From positions 5,687,001-5,751,000 of the forward strand of contig NZ_JACHMI010000001.1 in the NCBI RefSeq assembly GCF_014207985.1: a DNA stretch of 64,000 nucleotides. Reading direction: 5' to 3'. Shown in pieces: positions 55,519-64,000 of the stretch. Source of the DNA: Nonomuraea rubra (GTDB lineage: Bacteria > Actinomycetota > Actinomycetes > Streptosporangiales > Streptosporangiaceae). The notes below the pieces were generated by a model. The model had not been told where the DNA came from. It saw only the letters and a list, made by a program, of their open reading frames with translations, and ran no database searches. Positions within the stretch are counted from its first letter, which is position 1. The number at the start of each line of letters is the position of its first letter. The position numbers and the translations under genes were made by a program.

Positions 55519-57276
55519 TCACAGGGTGCCTTCCGAGGTGAGCTGCCAGCCGCGGGCGCGGACGCGTTCGTGCCAGAAGCGGGCGTACGTGCCGCCGGCG
55601 GCGAGCAGGGTGTCGTGGTCGCCGTGTTCGGTGATGCGGCCGCGGTCGAGGACGAGGATGCGGTCGGCGGCGACCACGGTGGACAGGCGGTGGGCGACGA
55701 CGATGACGGTGCGTTCGCGGGCGAGCTCGGCGATGGCGTCGGCGACGGCGGCCTCGTTGGCCGGGTCGAGGGCGGCGGTGGCCTCGTCCAGCAGCACGAT
55801 CGGGGCGTCCTTGAGCAGGGCTCGGGCGATCGAGACGCGCTGTCTCTCGCCGCCGGACAGGGTGGAGCCGGCCTCGCCGACGCGGGTGTGCCAGCCGTCG
55901 GGCAGGCGTTCGACGACCTCGTCGAGGCGGGCGACGCGGGCGACCCGGTCGAGGTCGGCGTCCGTGGCGTCCGGTGCCGCCATGCGCAGGTTGCCGGCGA
56001 TCGTGCCCTCGAACAGGTAGACGTCCTGGAAGACCTGCGCGGTCAGCCGGGAGACGCCGGCGCTGCCGAGGTCGCGGACGTCCAGGCCGCCGATGCGGAT
56101 CGTGCCTTCGGTGACGTCGAAGAAGCGGCCGATCAGCTTGAGCAGGGTGCTCTTGCCCGCGCCCGACGGGCCCACGACGGCGGTGAAGCTGCCGGCGGGG
56201 ATCGTCACGTCGATGCCGTCGAGCACGGCCGGCCCGTCGTCGTAGCCGAAGCGCACGCCGCGCAGCTCGATGCCGGTGCCGGCCGGCTCGGCGGGTTCGG
56301 CCGGCTCGGGCAGGGGCGGCACCGCGAGCAGCGCCCGTACGCGGCCGATGGCGTCGGCGTTGACCTGCACGGTGCCGGCCAGCTCGCCGAGCTGCGAGAT
56401 CGGGTCGAGCAGGCGCAGCGTGACGATCATCAGGCCGATCATGACCGCGAGCGTCATGGTGCCCTGCAGGGTGAACACGACCGTGAGCGCGATGACGGCG
56501 GTGACCACCAGTTGCAGGGCGCCGAAGAACACGATCAGGCCCCAGGCTCCCCGGATGGTGAGCCGCGACTGGGAGCCCTGCTGGCGGACCAGGGACTCCT
56601 CCAGGGTGCCGAGCTCGGGCCGGTCGAGCACGCCGTACGCGCGCAGGGCCGGCTGCCGGCGGGCGTACTCGACGATGCGCGAGGCGCTGACGCCGATGTC
56701 GTGCTCGTAGTCGTCGTCGTTGCGCCGCACGATCACCATGAGCAGCCGCAGGGCCAGGGCGCACAGCACCGCGCCGGCGGTGAAGGCCAGGCCGATCCGC
56801 CAGTCGAGCAGGAAGCTGCCGAGGATCATGGTGGCGGGGGCGGTGAGGCCGATGACGACGTGGCGCAGGAGGTGGGCGGGGATGTTGGCGACGTCCATGG
56901 TGCCCTTGCCGAGCATCCGCCCGATGGGGCCGGTACGGTCGCCGCGGAACCAGCCGATCGGCAGCGCGGCGAGGTGGTTGCCGAGGCGCTCGTGGAAGCC
57001 GGTCAGCACGTCGGTGCCGACGACGTACCCGAGGGAGGTGCTCCAGGCGAGCAGCGCGTGGTGAGCGGCGACCGCGGCGGTGATCACGCCCGCCCAGAGC
57101 CAGAAGCGGCTCCAGTCCACCGGCGCCGTGGTGAGGGCGGCCACGAGCGGGGCCACGGACACGAAGCCCAGCCCCTGCAGCACGCCCTGCCCGGCCTGGG
57201 CGGCGAGCATGACGCGCAGGTGGCGCCGCCCGCGCCCGTCGAGCAGCTCGGACAGGTAGCGGATCATGGCGATCAT
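55519..57276 (-). CDS. IrtB/YbtQ-like ABC half-transporter (siderophore or metallophore)
   Basis: Protein of 585 residues: membrane domain (about 15-310) then ATPase (about 335-575) with GPSGAGKSTLLKL, LSGGERQRVSIARAL and LLDEATAALD. The IGWFRGDRTGPIGRMLGKG stretch is typical of the exporter-fold siderophore importers IrtAB/YbtPQ. It overlaps the partner gene by one base (TGATG). With a Fur/Zur-type box before the pair and FecBCD genes nearby, import of a metal-loaded siderophore or zincophore is the likely role; direction of transport is inferred. Confidence 0.75.
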   Translation of the reverse strand: MIAMIRYLSELLDGRGRRHLRVMLAAQAGQGVLQGLGFVSVAPLVAALTTAPVDWSRFWLWAGVITAAVAAHHALLAWSTSLGYVVGTDVLTGFHERLGNHLAALPIGWFRGDRTGPIGRMLGKGTMDVANIPAHLLRHVVIGLTAPATMILGSFLLDWRIGLAFTAGAVLCALALRLLMVIVRRNDDDYEHDIGVSASRIVEYARRQPALRAYGVLDRPELGTLEESLVRQQGSQSRLTIRGAWGLIVFFGALQLVVTAVIALTVVFTLQGTMTLAVMIGLMIVTLRLLDPISQLGELAGTVQVNADAIGRVRALLAVPPLPEPAEPAEPAGTGIELRGVRFGYDDGPAVLDGIDVTIPAGSFTAVVGPSGAGKSTLLKLIGRFFDVTEGTIRIGGLDVRDLGSAGVSRLTAQVFQDVYLFEGTIAGNLRMAAPDATDADLDRVARVARLDEVVERLPDGWHTRVGEAGSTLSGGERQRVSIARALLKDAPIVLLDEATAALDPANEAAVADAIAELARERTVIVVAHRLSTVVAADRILVLDRGRITEHGDHDTLLAAGGTYARFWHERVRARGWQLTSEGTL

Positions 57277-59081
57277 CAGCGGGCCTCCAGCCTCTGTGCG
57301 GTCATCGGCGGGACTCCGGCCTCTGCGGGGTCATCGGGGGCCTCCAGCCCCTGCGTGCCGCCTTCGCGGGCGCGCTGGTCGTGCTCCCACAGCCGGGCGT
57401 ACAGGCCCTGCCGGGCGAGCAGCTCCTCGTGCCGTCCCTGCTCGGCGACGCGGCCCTCGTCCAGCACGACGATCCGGTCGGCGCCGCGGATCGTGCTCAG
57501 CCGGTGCGCGATGACCAGCACGGTACGGCCCCGCGCGACCTCGCTCAGCGCGTCCTGGATGCGGGCCTCGTTCTCCGGGTCCGCGCTCGCGGTCGCCTCG
57601 TCGAGCACGAGGATGGGCCGGTCGGCGAGGATCGCGCGGGCGACGCACACCCGCTGCTCCTCGCCCCCGGACAGCTCCGCGTCCTCGCCCGCCACCGAGT
57701 CCAGGCCGCGCGGCAGCGCGTCCAGGCGGTCGAGGATCTGCGCCTTGGCCGCCGCCGCGCGCACCTCGTCGTCGCCGGCGTCCGGGCGGGCCAGGCGGAT
57801 GTTGTCGCGGACGCTCATGCGCAGCAGCGCCGAGTCCTGGAAGACGAACGCGACGTGCCGGTACAGCTCGGCCGGGTCGAGGTCGCGCAGGTCGGTCCCG
57901 TACAGCTCGACCGAGCCCTGCTGGGGGTCGTCGAACCGGGGCAGCAGCTTGGCCAGGGTGGACTTGCCGGACCCGGACGGGCCGACCAGCGCGGTGACCG
58001 TGCCCCGTTCGAGGTCCAGGTCCACGCCGTCGAGCGCGACCGTGTCACCGTACGCGAAGCGGATCCCGCGCATCCGTACCACCGGGCCTGGAGCGGCGGG
58101 GTCGGGCACGATCGGGTTCGCCGGGACGGGCAGCTCGGGGGCGGCGAGCACCTCGCGGATGCCGCGCGCCACGCTCAGCGCCGTGACCAGCGGGTGGATC
58201 GACATCATGACGGTCATCAGGCCCGCGGTGGTGACGGTCCCGAACACCAGGAACGCGATGAGGCTCGTCAGCGGCAACCACCCGGCGGCGGTGAGGGCGC
58301 CGCCCGCGCCCACCATGACGACGAGCACGCTCGGCGGCGACAGCAGGATCTCCGAGATGACCGAGGCCCTGGTCGTCGCCCTCGCCCAGTCGAGGAAGAA
58401 GCGGGCGAAATTTCGGGACACCTCCTGGAAGCGGCGGCTGGCCACCCCCGGGGTGCCGAACGCCTTGACCACCCCGATGCCGTTGACGAACTCGACCGCC
58501 GCCCCGCTCAGCCGGGTCAGCCACGCCATGAACTCCGGGTACTTCGTCCCCGCCCCGGCCATCGCCCGCTGGTACACGACCAGCCCGGCGACCAGCGGAA
58601 CCAGGCTGATCAGCGCCATCCGCCAGTCCACGGCGAGCAGGTAGCCGATCGCGACCACCACGGGGACGGCGGCGGCCGTCACCTCCACCACGGAGTGGGC
58701 GATGAGCTGGTGCAGCGCGGCGACGTCGTCCTCGACCGTCTTCTTCACGATCCCCGAGTTGCGGTCGGTGAACCAGCCCAGCGGCAGCCTGCGCAGCTTG
58801 GCCAGCAGCTCCCGCCGGATCCTGAACGACACCCGGATGTCGGCCAGATGCGTCAGCACCCCCGCGCCGAACGTGCCGAGCTGCTTGACGGCCAGGGCGG
58901 CGAGGGCGACCACGATGATCGGCCACACGTCCGTATCCCCGTGGAGCAGGCGCCGGCTGATCTCGACCACCGCGATCAGCGGCGCCATCCCGGCCAGCGC
59001 GCTGACGGCGGTCAGAACAGCACACCCGATCAAGGTGGCGCGAGCGGGGGCCAGCACCGAGGGGGCCGTGGAAGCGGACAT
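57276..59081 (-). CDS. IrtA/YbtP-like ABC half-transporter (siderophore or metallophore)
   Basis: Protein of 601 residues: membrane domain (about 20-330; LPLGWFTDRNSGIVKKTVEDD), ATPase (about 345-570; GPSGSGKST, LSGGEEQRVCVARAI, LVLDEATASAD). It has no siderophore-interacting (SIP) domain, unlike mycobacterial IrtA. First gene of the leftward ABC-ABC-methyltransferase unit. Its ATG lies 38 bases from a Fur/Zur-type palindrome at 59120-59132. Confidence 0.76.
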   Translation of the reverse strand: MSASTAPSVLAPARATLIGCAVLTAVSALAGMAPLIAVVEISRRLLHGDTDVWPIIVVALAALAVKQLGTFGAGVLTHLADIRVSFRIRRELLAKLRRLPLGWFTDRNSGIVKKTVEDDVAALHQLIAHSVVEVTAAAVPVVVAIGYLLAVDWRMALISLVPLVAGLVVYQRAMAGAGTKYPEFMAWLTRLSGAAVEFVNGIGVVKAFGTPGVASRRFQEVSRNFARFFLDWARATTRASVISEILLSPPSVLVVMVGAGGALTAAGWLPLTSLIAFLVFGTVTTAGLMTVMMSIHPLVTALSVARGIREVLAAPELPVPANPIVPDPAAPGPVVRMRGIRFAYGDTVALDGVDLDLERGTVTALVGPSGSGKSTLAKLLPRFDDPQQGSVELYGTDLRDLDPAELYRHVAFVFQDSALLRMSVRDNIRLARPDAGDDEVRAAAAKAQILDRLDALPRGLDSVAGEDAELSGGEEQRVCVARAILADRPILVLDEATASADPENEARIQDALSEVARGRTVLVIAHRLSTIRGADRIVVLDEGRVAEQGRHEELLARQGLYARLWEHDQRAREGGTQGLEAPDDPAEAGVPPMTAQRLEAR

Positions 59082-59119
59082 GCCTCACCCTTCGCGGTCA
59101 ACGTCCGACAAGTGAGGCA

Positions 59120-59132
59120 AATGATAATCATT
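59120..59132. promoter_or_regulatory. Fur/Zur-type box (AATGATAATCATT)
   Basis: A 13-bp inverted repeat around one base, containing TGATAATCA, upstream of the leftward IrtAB-like genes. The gene on the other side is transcribed towards it, so only the ABC pair should be controlled. Confidence 0.7.
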
Positions 59133-59166
59133 GTCGCAAGATTTCGTAACCCGCCGGAGGTGACCT

Positions 59167-59856
59167 CTATTCGTACGGCTCCGCCGGCCGCCCGACGGCG
59201 GTCACAGCGGTCGCGTTCAGGGCCGGGACCACGTAGTCATCCGGCACCCCGCCCCGCCACGGAACCCAGGTGCCCGTGACCGCCACCCACGTGTCCTCCG
59301 CCGGCGCGGCCACCCCCTGGACGGCGACCTCCAGCGCGAGCGCGTCGGCGGCGCAGCAGCGGATCCGCATCCGCGTCAGATGCCAGCCCCTGCCGTCCTC
59401 GGCCGGGACGGCGAAACCGATCAGCCTGACCTGCCTGCCGGCCAGCGGCGGCCCCGACCGGGCATAGGCGCGGCCGATGAACTCGCCCAGCGTCAGCTCC
59501 GTCACCTCGCCTCCCGCCAAGGCGCCGTAGCCCCCGGTCCGGGCGGGCGCCGGCGAGCCGCCGCTCTGCCTGGCCGCGAAGGCGCCGAGCGCGGGCGGGG
59601 CGATCAGCACGATGGCGAACACCGGCACGGCCAGCAACCACGCCACCCGCGGCCCGTGCCGGTGGGCGCCGGGCCGGTCCAGCAGCCCGGCGGCGAAGGA
59701 CAGCAGGCCGAGAACCACCAGCACCGCACCGGCCCCCACGAGCAGCGGCCGGAAGCCCGGCCTGACGTAGTTGACGTACGTCGTGGAGAACGCGGAGATG
59801 CTCAGCACCGTCGCACCCAGGATCAGCAGGACGGCGCCCTGCGCCTGGCGGCTCAC
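59167..59856 (-). CDS. TIGR03943-family membrane protein (permease partner, DUF1980)
   Basis: Protein of 229 residues with two to three N-terminal helices (LLILGATVLSISAF; LLVGAGAVLVVLGLLSF) and a C-terminal extracytoplasmic beta domain (VRLIGFAVPAEDGRGWHL; TRMRIRCCAADALAL, two adjacent Cys). The family is found next to YraQ-type permeases, often in metal-responsive loci. The GTG start overlaps the permease stop (TTGTGAG), so the two are coupled. Function is unproven; metal efflux/uptake is inferred from association. Confidence 0.75.
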   Translation of the reverse strand: MSRQAQGAVLLILGATVLSISAFSTTYVNYVRPGFRPLLVGAGAVLVVLGLLSFAAGLLDRPGAHRHGPRVAWLLAVPVFAIVLIAPPALGAFAARQSGGSPAPARTGGYGALAGGEVTELTLGEFIGRAYARSGPPLAGRQVRLIGFAVPAEDGRGWHLTRMRIRCCAADALALEVAVQGVAAPAEDTWVAVTGTWVPWRGGVPDDYVVPALNATAVTAVGRPAEPYE

Positions 59857-60836
59857 AACAGCACCCAGCCCGCCACGAAGCCGGCCGCGATCGCCAGGAC
59901 CAGCGTGAGCGGCGCGAAACGCCAGGCGAAGGCCCGGCCGAACGTGCCCGCCTGCAAGGAGATGAGCTTCAGGTCCACCATCGGCCCGACCACCAGGAAC
60001 ACCAGCTTGGCCGTGGGGGAGAAGGCCGTGAACGAGGCCGCCACGAACGCGTCGGCCTCCGAACAGATCGACAGCAGCACCGCCAGAAGTGCCAGCACCA
60101 GCACCGACACGACCGGCACCCCGGCCACCGCGGTCAGCCAGTCGCGGGGGATGGCCACGTTCAGGGTCGCCGCGGCCAGCGCGCCGACCACCAGGAACCC
60201 GCCGGCGTGCAGCAGGTCGTGACGCATCGTGTCCACGAAGGCGCCCGCCCTGCCCTGGCCGGCCTCGACGCTCCGCCGGGGCACCGGCAGCCACGCGGCA
60301 CGCCCGAACCGGGCCCAGAACCAGCCCGCCAGCACGGCCACGGCCAGCGAGGCGCCGAACCTGGCCACCACCATCGCCGGGTCGTCGGGAAAGGCCACCG
60401 CGGTGGCCACCAGCACGATCGGGTTGATCGCCGGGGAGGCCAGCAGGAACGCCAGCGCCGCCGGCGGCGCCACCCCGCGCGCCATCAGCCCGGAGGCCAC
60501 CGGCACCGACGCGCACTCGCAACCGGGCAGCACCGCTCCCGCCAGGCCCGCCACCGGAACCGCAGCGTAGGTACGCCGGGGCAGCGCCCGCGTCCAGAAA
60601 GAGGCGGGCACGAACGCGGTGATGGCCGCCGACAGCGCCACCCCCAGCACCAGGAACGGCAGCGCCTGCACGCACACCGCCACGAACACGGTCGCCCACG
60701 TCCGCAGCGCCGGATGCGTCAGGTGCGGCGCGAGCAGGAACCGCCCCGCCACCAGCAGACCCGCGAGAACGAGGAACGCCCACGGAAGCCGGAACCCGCC
60801 CGGGGCCCGCCGGTCCGCCGTGCTCGGCTGTGCCAT
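59853..60836 (-). CDS. YraQ-like (DUF318) permease
   Basis: Integral membrane protein of about 327 residues with eight or so helices. Conserved family motifs are PGCECASVPVASGLMARG, LASPAINPIVL and LSICSEADAFVAASF, all with Cys or acidic residues inside helices that could bind metal or thiol ligands. Coupled to the TIGR03943 gene. ATG at 60836 chosen; GTG at 60854 or ATG at 60848 are possible. A Fur/Zur-type box lies 76 bases upstream and is shared with the divergent importer operon. Confidence 0.77.
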   Translation of the reverse strand: MAQPSTADRRAPGGFRLPWAFLVLAGLLVAGRFLLAPHLTHPALRTWATVFVAVCVQALPFLVLGVALSAAITAFVPASFWTRALPRRTYAAVPVAGLAGAVLPGCECASVPVASGLMARGVAPPAALAFLLASPAINPIVLVATAVAFPDDPAMVVARFGASLAVAVLAGWFWARFGRAAWLPVPRRSVEAGQGRAGAFVDTMRHDLLHAGGFLVVGALAAATLNVAIPRDWLTAVAGVPVVSVLVLALLAVLLSICSEADAFVAASFTAFSPTAKLVFLVVGPMVDLKLISLQAGTFGRAFAWRFAPLTLVLAIAAGFVAGWVLL

Positions 60837-60911
60837 CACCCTCCCCATCCGCACGCAGGCAGACTAGCGCCCCGATGTGCGCGAGTTGTTGATGATGATA
60901 CGGTCTGCCGG

Positions 60912-60926
60912 AAATGATTCTCATTT
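60912..60926. promoter_or_regulatory. Fur/Zur-type box (AAATGATTCTCATTT)
   Basis: A perfect 6-bp inverted repeat with a 3-base centre, ending six bases before the GTG of the FecCD-type permease and positioned between divergent transcripts. Same TGAT/ATCA style as the boxes at 53671 and 59120. Confidence 0.7.
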
Positions 60927-60932
60927 TCTGGA

Positions 60933-62057
60933 GTGTCCTTGAGATCGTTGCGCGAGTCGCGTTCCCCGGGCTCCGGCGTGGCCTCGTCACCGGCGGTCCC
61001 GGAAGCCGGAGACCCACCGATCCGCAGAGCGGCCGTGCCGCTGATCGTCGTGCTGCTGTCCGGCGTCCTCGCGGTGTCGGTGCTGCTCGCGATCGGGCTC
61101 GGCGCCGCCGCGGTGCCGCCGGGGGAGACGCTGCGCTTCCTGTGGGCGGCCGTGACCGGCGGCTCCATCACGGCCGAGGAGGTCACCGCGTACCAGATCA
61201 TCTGGCAGGTGCGGACGCCGCGCGTGCTGCTGGCGGTGCTGGTCGGGGCCGGGCTGAGCGTGGTCGGCGTGGCGATCCAGGCGATGGTGCGCAACGCGCT
61301 GGCCGACCCGTTCGTGCTGGGCGTGTCGTCGGGGGCGTCGGCCGGGGCGGTCCTGGTGAGCGCCACCGGCGCGCTCACCGCGCTGGGGATCTACGCGGTC
61401 TCGGCCGGCGCGTTCCTCGGCGCGCTGCTCGTCTCCGCCCTGGTCTACCTGGCCTCGCGCGGCGCGGGCGGCCTGACGCCGCTGCGGCTGGTGCTCACCG
61501 GCGTGGCGATGGCGTTCGGCTTCCAGGCCGTGATGAGCCTGATCGTGTACTTCGTCCCGGACGGCGAGTCGACGAGCACGGTGCTGTTCTGGTCGATGGG
61601 CGGCTTCGGCGCGGCCACGTGGGGGGCGCTGCCGGTCGTGGCGGCCGTCACCGCCGTCACCGTCGTGGTGCTGCGCCGCCTCTCACGCGGCCTGGACGTG
61701 CTCGCCCTCGGCGATGAGACGTCGGTGAGCCTCGGCGTGGACACGGTCAGGCTGCGCAAGGGCCTGTTCGTGCTGACGTCGCTGGCCACCGGCGCGATGG
61801 TCGCGGTCAGCGGCGCGATCGGCTTCGTCGGGCTGGTCATGCCGCACCTGGTGCGGCTGTGGGCGGGGGCGGCACACGTACGCGTGCTCACCATCGCCCC
61901 GCTGGCAGGGGCGATCTTCATGGTCTGGGCGGACCTGGTGTCCAGGACGCTGGTGGCGCCGCGCGAGCTGCCGCTGGGTGTGATCACGGCGCTGGTGGGC
62001 GTGCCGGTCTTCGTCGTCCTGCTGCGGCGCCGCGGCTACCTGTTCGGAGGACGCTGA
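60933..62057 (+). CDS. FecCD-type ABC importer permease
   Basis: Membrane permease of 374 residues with about ten helices. FecCD marks include RTPRVLLAVLVGAGLSVVGV, NALADPFVLGVSSGAS, GFVGLVMPHLVRL and ELPLGVITALVGVPVFVVLL. It imports metal chelates, cobalamin-like or cofactor-like molecules. GTG start. The next gene overlaps by one base. The adjacent Fur/Zur-type box supports metal regulation. Confidence 0.88.
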   Translation: MSLRSLRESRSPGSGVASSPAVPEAGDPPIRRAAVPLIVVLLSGVLAVSVLLAIGLGAAAVPPGETLRFLWAAVTGGSITAEEVTAYQIIWQVRTPRVLLAVLVGAGLSVVGVAIQAMVRNALADPFVLGVSSGASAGAVLVSATGALTALGIYAVSAGAFLGALLVSALVYLASRGAGGLTPLRLVLTGVAMAFGFQAVMSLIVYFVPDGESTSTVLFWSMGGFGAATWGALPVVAAVTAVTVVVLRRLSRGLDVLALGDETSVSLGVDTVRLRKGLFVLTSLATGAMVAVSGAIGFVGLVMPHLVRLWAGAAHVRVLTIAPLAGAIFMVWADLVSRTLVAPRELPLGVITALVGVPVFVVLLRRRGYLFGGR

Positions 62058-62854
62058 TGGCCCGCCTGCTGCTGGACGATCTCTCGGTGTCCATCGACGG
62101 CGCCGCCATCGTCAGGGACCTGGCGCTCACCGTCGGGGACGGGGAGGTGGTGGGGCTGGTCGGGCCCAACGGGTCGGGCAAGACGACAGCCCTGCGCTGC
62201 GTGTACCGGGCGTTGCGGCCGACGGGCGGCGCGGTGCGGATCGACGGCGAGGAGCTGTCGCGGATGCCGCTGCGCGACAGCGCCCGTGTGATCGCCGCGC
62301 TCACCCAGGAGGGGCGGGCGGACCTCGACTTCACGGTGGAGGAGGTCGTCGCCCTCGGCCGCGCCCCCCACCTGCGCGGCAATCAGGCCCTCAGCGCCCG
62401 CGAGCGGGAGCTGTGCCGCGCGGCGATGGCCCGGATGGAGGTGCTGCACCTGGCCGGGCGCGGCGTGCTGTCGCTGTCCGGCGGGGAACGGCAGCGCGTC
62501 CTCGTCGCCCGGGCGCTCGTCCAGGAGCCGCGGGTGCTGGTGCTCGACGAGCCCACCAACCACCTCGACCTGCACCACCAGATCCGGCTGCTGTCGATGC
62601 TCAAGGGCTCGGGGCTGAGCGTGCTCGTCACCCTGCACGACCTCAACCTCGCCGCCTCCGCCTGCGACCGGCTGGCGGTGCTGTCGCGCGGCGCCCTCGT
62701 CGCGTGCGGCCCGCCCGCCGAGGTCCTCACCGAGGACCTGCTGCGCGAGGCGTTCGGCGTCGAGGCGAGCGTCGTCCCCCACCCGCTGACCGGAGTGCCG
62801 CAGGTCCTCTACGACCTGGGCGCGGCCACGACCACGAAAGGAAACCCCGAGTGA
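62057..62854 (+). CDS. FecE/BtuD-type ABC importer ATPase
   Basis: ATPase of 265 residues with Walker A GPNGSGKTT, the Q-loop region (ALTQEGRADLDFTVEEVVALG), signature LSGGERQRVLVARAL, Walker B VLVLDEPTNHLD and an H-loop His in TLHDLN. It energises the FecCD permease, and is linked to neighbours by one-base and four-base overlaps. Confidence 0.9.
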   Translation: MARLLLDDLSVSIDGAAIVRDLALTVGDGEVVGLVGPNGSGKTTALRCVYRALRPTGGAVRIDGEELSRMPLRDSARVIAALTQEGRADLDFTVEEVVALGRAPHLRGNQALSARERELCRAAMARMEVLHLAGRGVLSLSGGERQRVLVARALVQEPRVLVLDEPTNHLDLHHQIRLLSMLKGSGLSVLVTLHDLNLAASACDRLAVLSRGALVACGPPAEVLTEDLLREAFGVEASVVPHPLTGVPQVLYDLGAATTTKGNPE

Positions 62855-63831
62855 AGAGACCTACCCTCGCCGTGCTCCTGGCGGGCACGCTCCTGCTCGC
62901 CGGATGCGGCGCGCAGGTCGAGGGCGGCGGCACCGCCGCGCGCACGGTGACGGTCAAGAGGTGCGGCGAGGACGTCCAGTACACCACGCCCCGCCGGGCC
63001 GTCGCCTACGAGGGCGGCAGCGCGGACAAGCTGTTCGCCCTCGGGCTCACCGAGCACGTGCACGGCTACGTCATGCCGCCGGCCAACCCGCCGGTCACGG
63101 AGTCGCCCTGGGCCGCCGAGTACGCGAAGGTGAAGCTCCTCAGCGACGACCTGCTGAACCGGGAGCTGGTCGTGGACGCCAAGGCCGACTTCGTCGTCGC
63201 CGGCTGGCGCTCCGGCTTCAGCGACCAGCGCGGCATCACCCCCGAGATCCTCGACGGGCTGAAGATCCAGAGCTTCATGCACACCGAGTCGTGCTTCAAC
63301 TACCCGGGCCACCCCGAGCGGGTGGCGCCGTTCGAAGCCCTCTACACCGACCTCGAACGCCTCGGCAAGATCTTCGGCGTCGAGGACCGGGCCCGGACCT
63401 TGATCGACGGTTACCGCAAGCGCGTCGAGGCCGTCCGCGCCCAGGCGCCCGCGGGCGACCCGGCCCCCGTCTTCCTCTACGACTCCGGCACCGACAAGCC
63501 GTTCACCGCCGGCAGCCAGGTGCCGCCCACCGACATCATCCGCTTCGCCGGCGGCCGGAACGTGTTCGGCGACCTGGACGCGCGCTGGGGCGAGGTCACC
63601 TGGGAGGCCGTGGTCGAGGCCAAGCCGGAGGTGATCATCATCCTGGACTACGGGGACAAGCCCGCGGCCGAGAAGATCAGGTTCTTGAAGGAGTTCCCCA
63701 CCACCAGCAAGCTGCCCGCCGTGGTCAACGACCGCTTCTACGTCCTGGACTACAACGAGGGCATCAGCGGGCCGCGCAACATCGACGGCCTGGAAGGGTT
63801 CGCGAAGTACCTGCGCGAACTCCCGGCGTGA
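62851..63831 (+). CDS. FecB/BtuF-type substrate-binding lipoprotein
   Basis: Lipoprotein of 326 residues. GTG start overlaps the ATPase stop by four bases. Signal and lipobox are LLLAGC (about residue 17). The type III binding-protein fold has two lobes joined by a long helix (RVAPFEALYTDLERLGKIF; EVTWEAVVEAKPEVIII). It delivers the ligand to the FecCD/FecE pair. Similar proteins have been proposed as cobalamin, siderophore or coenzyme F420-0 receptors. The zinc-starvation context favours a zincophore or other metal chelate here, which is inference. Confidence 0.82.
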   Translation: MKRPTLAVLLAGTLLLAGCGAQVEGGGTAARTVTVKRCGEDVQYTTPRRAVAYEGGSADKLFALGLTEHVHGYVMPPANPPVTESPWAAEYAKVKLLSDDLLNRELVVDAKADFVVAGWRSGFSDQRGITPEILDGLKIQSFMHTESCFNYPGHPERVAPFEALYTDLERLGKIFGVEDRARTLIDGYRKRVEAVRAQAPAGDPAPVFLYDSGTDKPFTAGSQVPPTDIIRFAGGRNVFGDLDARWGEVTWEAVVEAKPEVIIILDYGDKPAAEKIRFLKEFPTTSKLPAVVNDRFYVLDYNEGISGPRNIDGLEGFAKYLRELPA

Positions 63832-63880
63832 ACGGCCGGGCGGCGGCGAACCCGTTCCGGTCCTGCGGAGGAGCCCACCT

Positions 63881-64000
63881 GTGATCGTACCGATGCCCGC
63901 CTCGCCGTCCGCGGCGCGGTCCGTCCTGCGCGAGAGGCCGTTCGTCCGGCTGTGGTGCGGCACCACCGCCTCGGGGCTGGCGACCTGGGCGCTGCCCTTC
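63881..64000 (+). CDS. Start of an MFS-type transporter (cut by window end)
   Basis: Only 40 codons are visible. The GTG start has GGAGGA eight bases upstream. The segment RPFVRLWCGTTASGLATWALPF is typical of the first helix of DHA3/enterobactin-exporter-like MFS proteins. Placement after the binding-protein gene suggests metallophore export or recycling, but family assignment rests on very little sequence. Confidence 0.55.
   Translation, partial: MIVPMPASPSAARSVLRERPFVRLWCGTTASGLATWALPF

Noticed and set aside
58410..58425. GAAATTTC sequence within an ABC transporter gene
   Set aside because: Lacks the single-base spacer of the GAAA-N-TTTC class and lies deep inside coding sequence.

Overview
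This is a high-GC actinobacterial chromosome segment. Its gene style suggests a filamentous, soil- or plant-litter-degrading actinomycete, perhaps of the Streptosporangiales, but that placement is inference because no rRNA or housekeeping marker is present. I see no tRNA, rRNA, CRISPR array, insertion sequence or prophage. The window falls into two parts.

Part A (about 1-46 kb) is a large plant cell-wall utilisation island. From left to right it holds: a partial secreted GH127 beta-L-arabinofuranosidase; a secreted GH95 fucosidase/galactosidase; a secreted CE1 feruloyl-esterase-like protein with a CBM13; a GntR-regulated ABC operon (MalEFG type) ending in an enolase-superfamily sugar-acid dehydratase, with a second GntR convergent to it; a long operon (13.66-29.65 kb) of secreted CBM13-tagged proteins; a xylo-oligosaccharide-type ABC operon with an intracellular GH39 beta-xylosidase, divergent from its LacI repressor; a second LacI gene and a tandem CE1 esterase; a further MalEFG operon; and a divergent pair, GH10 xylanase-CBM13 and acetyl-xylan-esterase-like CE1-CBM13. 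The long operon contains a beta-helix glycosidase, a PQQ sugar dehydrogenase, a ThuA-DUF1080 protein, a ThuA-PQQ dehydrogenase fusion, a ribose-type ABC importer and a TIM-barrel epimerase-like enzyme. Three families of short palindromes recur in front of these genes: TGTTAGCGCTAACA-like, GAAA-N-TTTC, and TTGCGAAAT-type. They suggest layered co-regulation by arabinose- and xylan-derived signals.

The most unusual item in part A is the 16-30 kb operon. It pairs secreted quinone-type sugar oxidation with ThuA and DUF1080 domains, a ribose-type importer and an AP-endonuclease-2-fold sugar enzyme. Together these look like an extracellular oxidise-then-cleave (keto-sugar) route for glycans, displayed on CBM13 modules.

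Part B (about 46-64 kb) starts with a frameshifted gene remnant, a heterodimeric ABC exporter pair and a small P450/SnoaL/DoxX operon. It then becomes a metal-starvation island. A Zur-like box separates a COG0523 GTPase-like gene plus bS18 from a run of zinc-free ribosomal protein paralogues (bL33, a drastically shortened bL31, bL28, bS14, bL32). Beyond that are a methyltransferase, an IrtAB/YbtPQ-like ABC pair, a TIGR03943/permease pair, a FecBCD-type ABC importer and the start of an MFS gene, with two more Fur/Zur-type palindromes. The island fits zinc (or iron) scarcity: swapping ribosomal proteins to free zinc and importing a metallophore.
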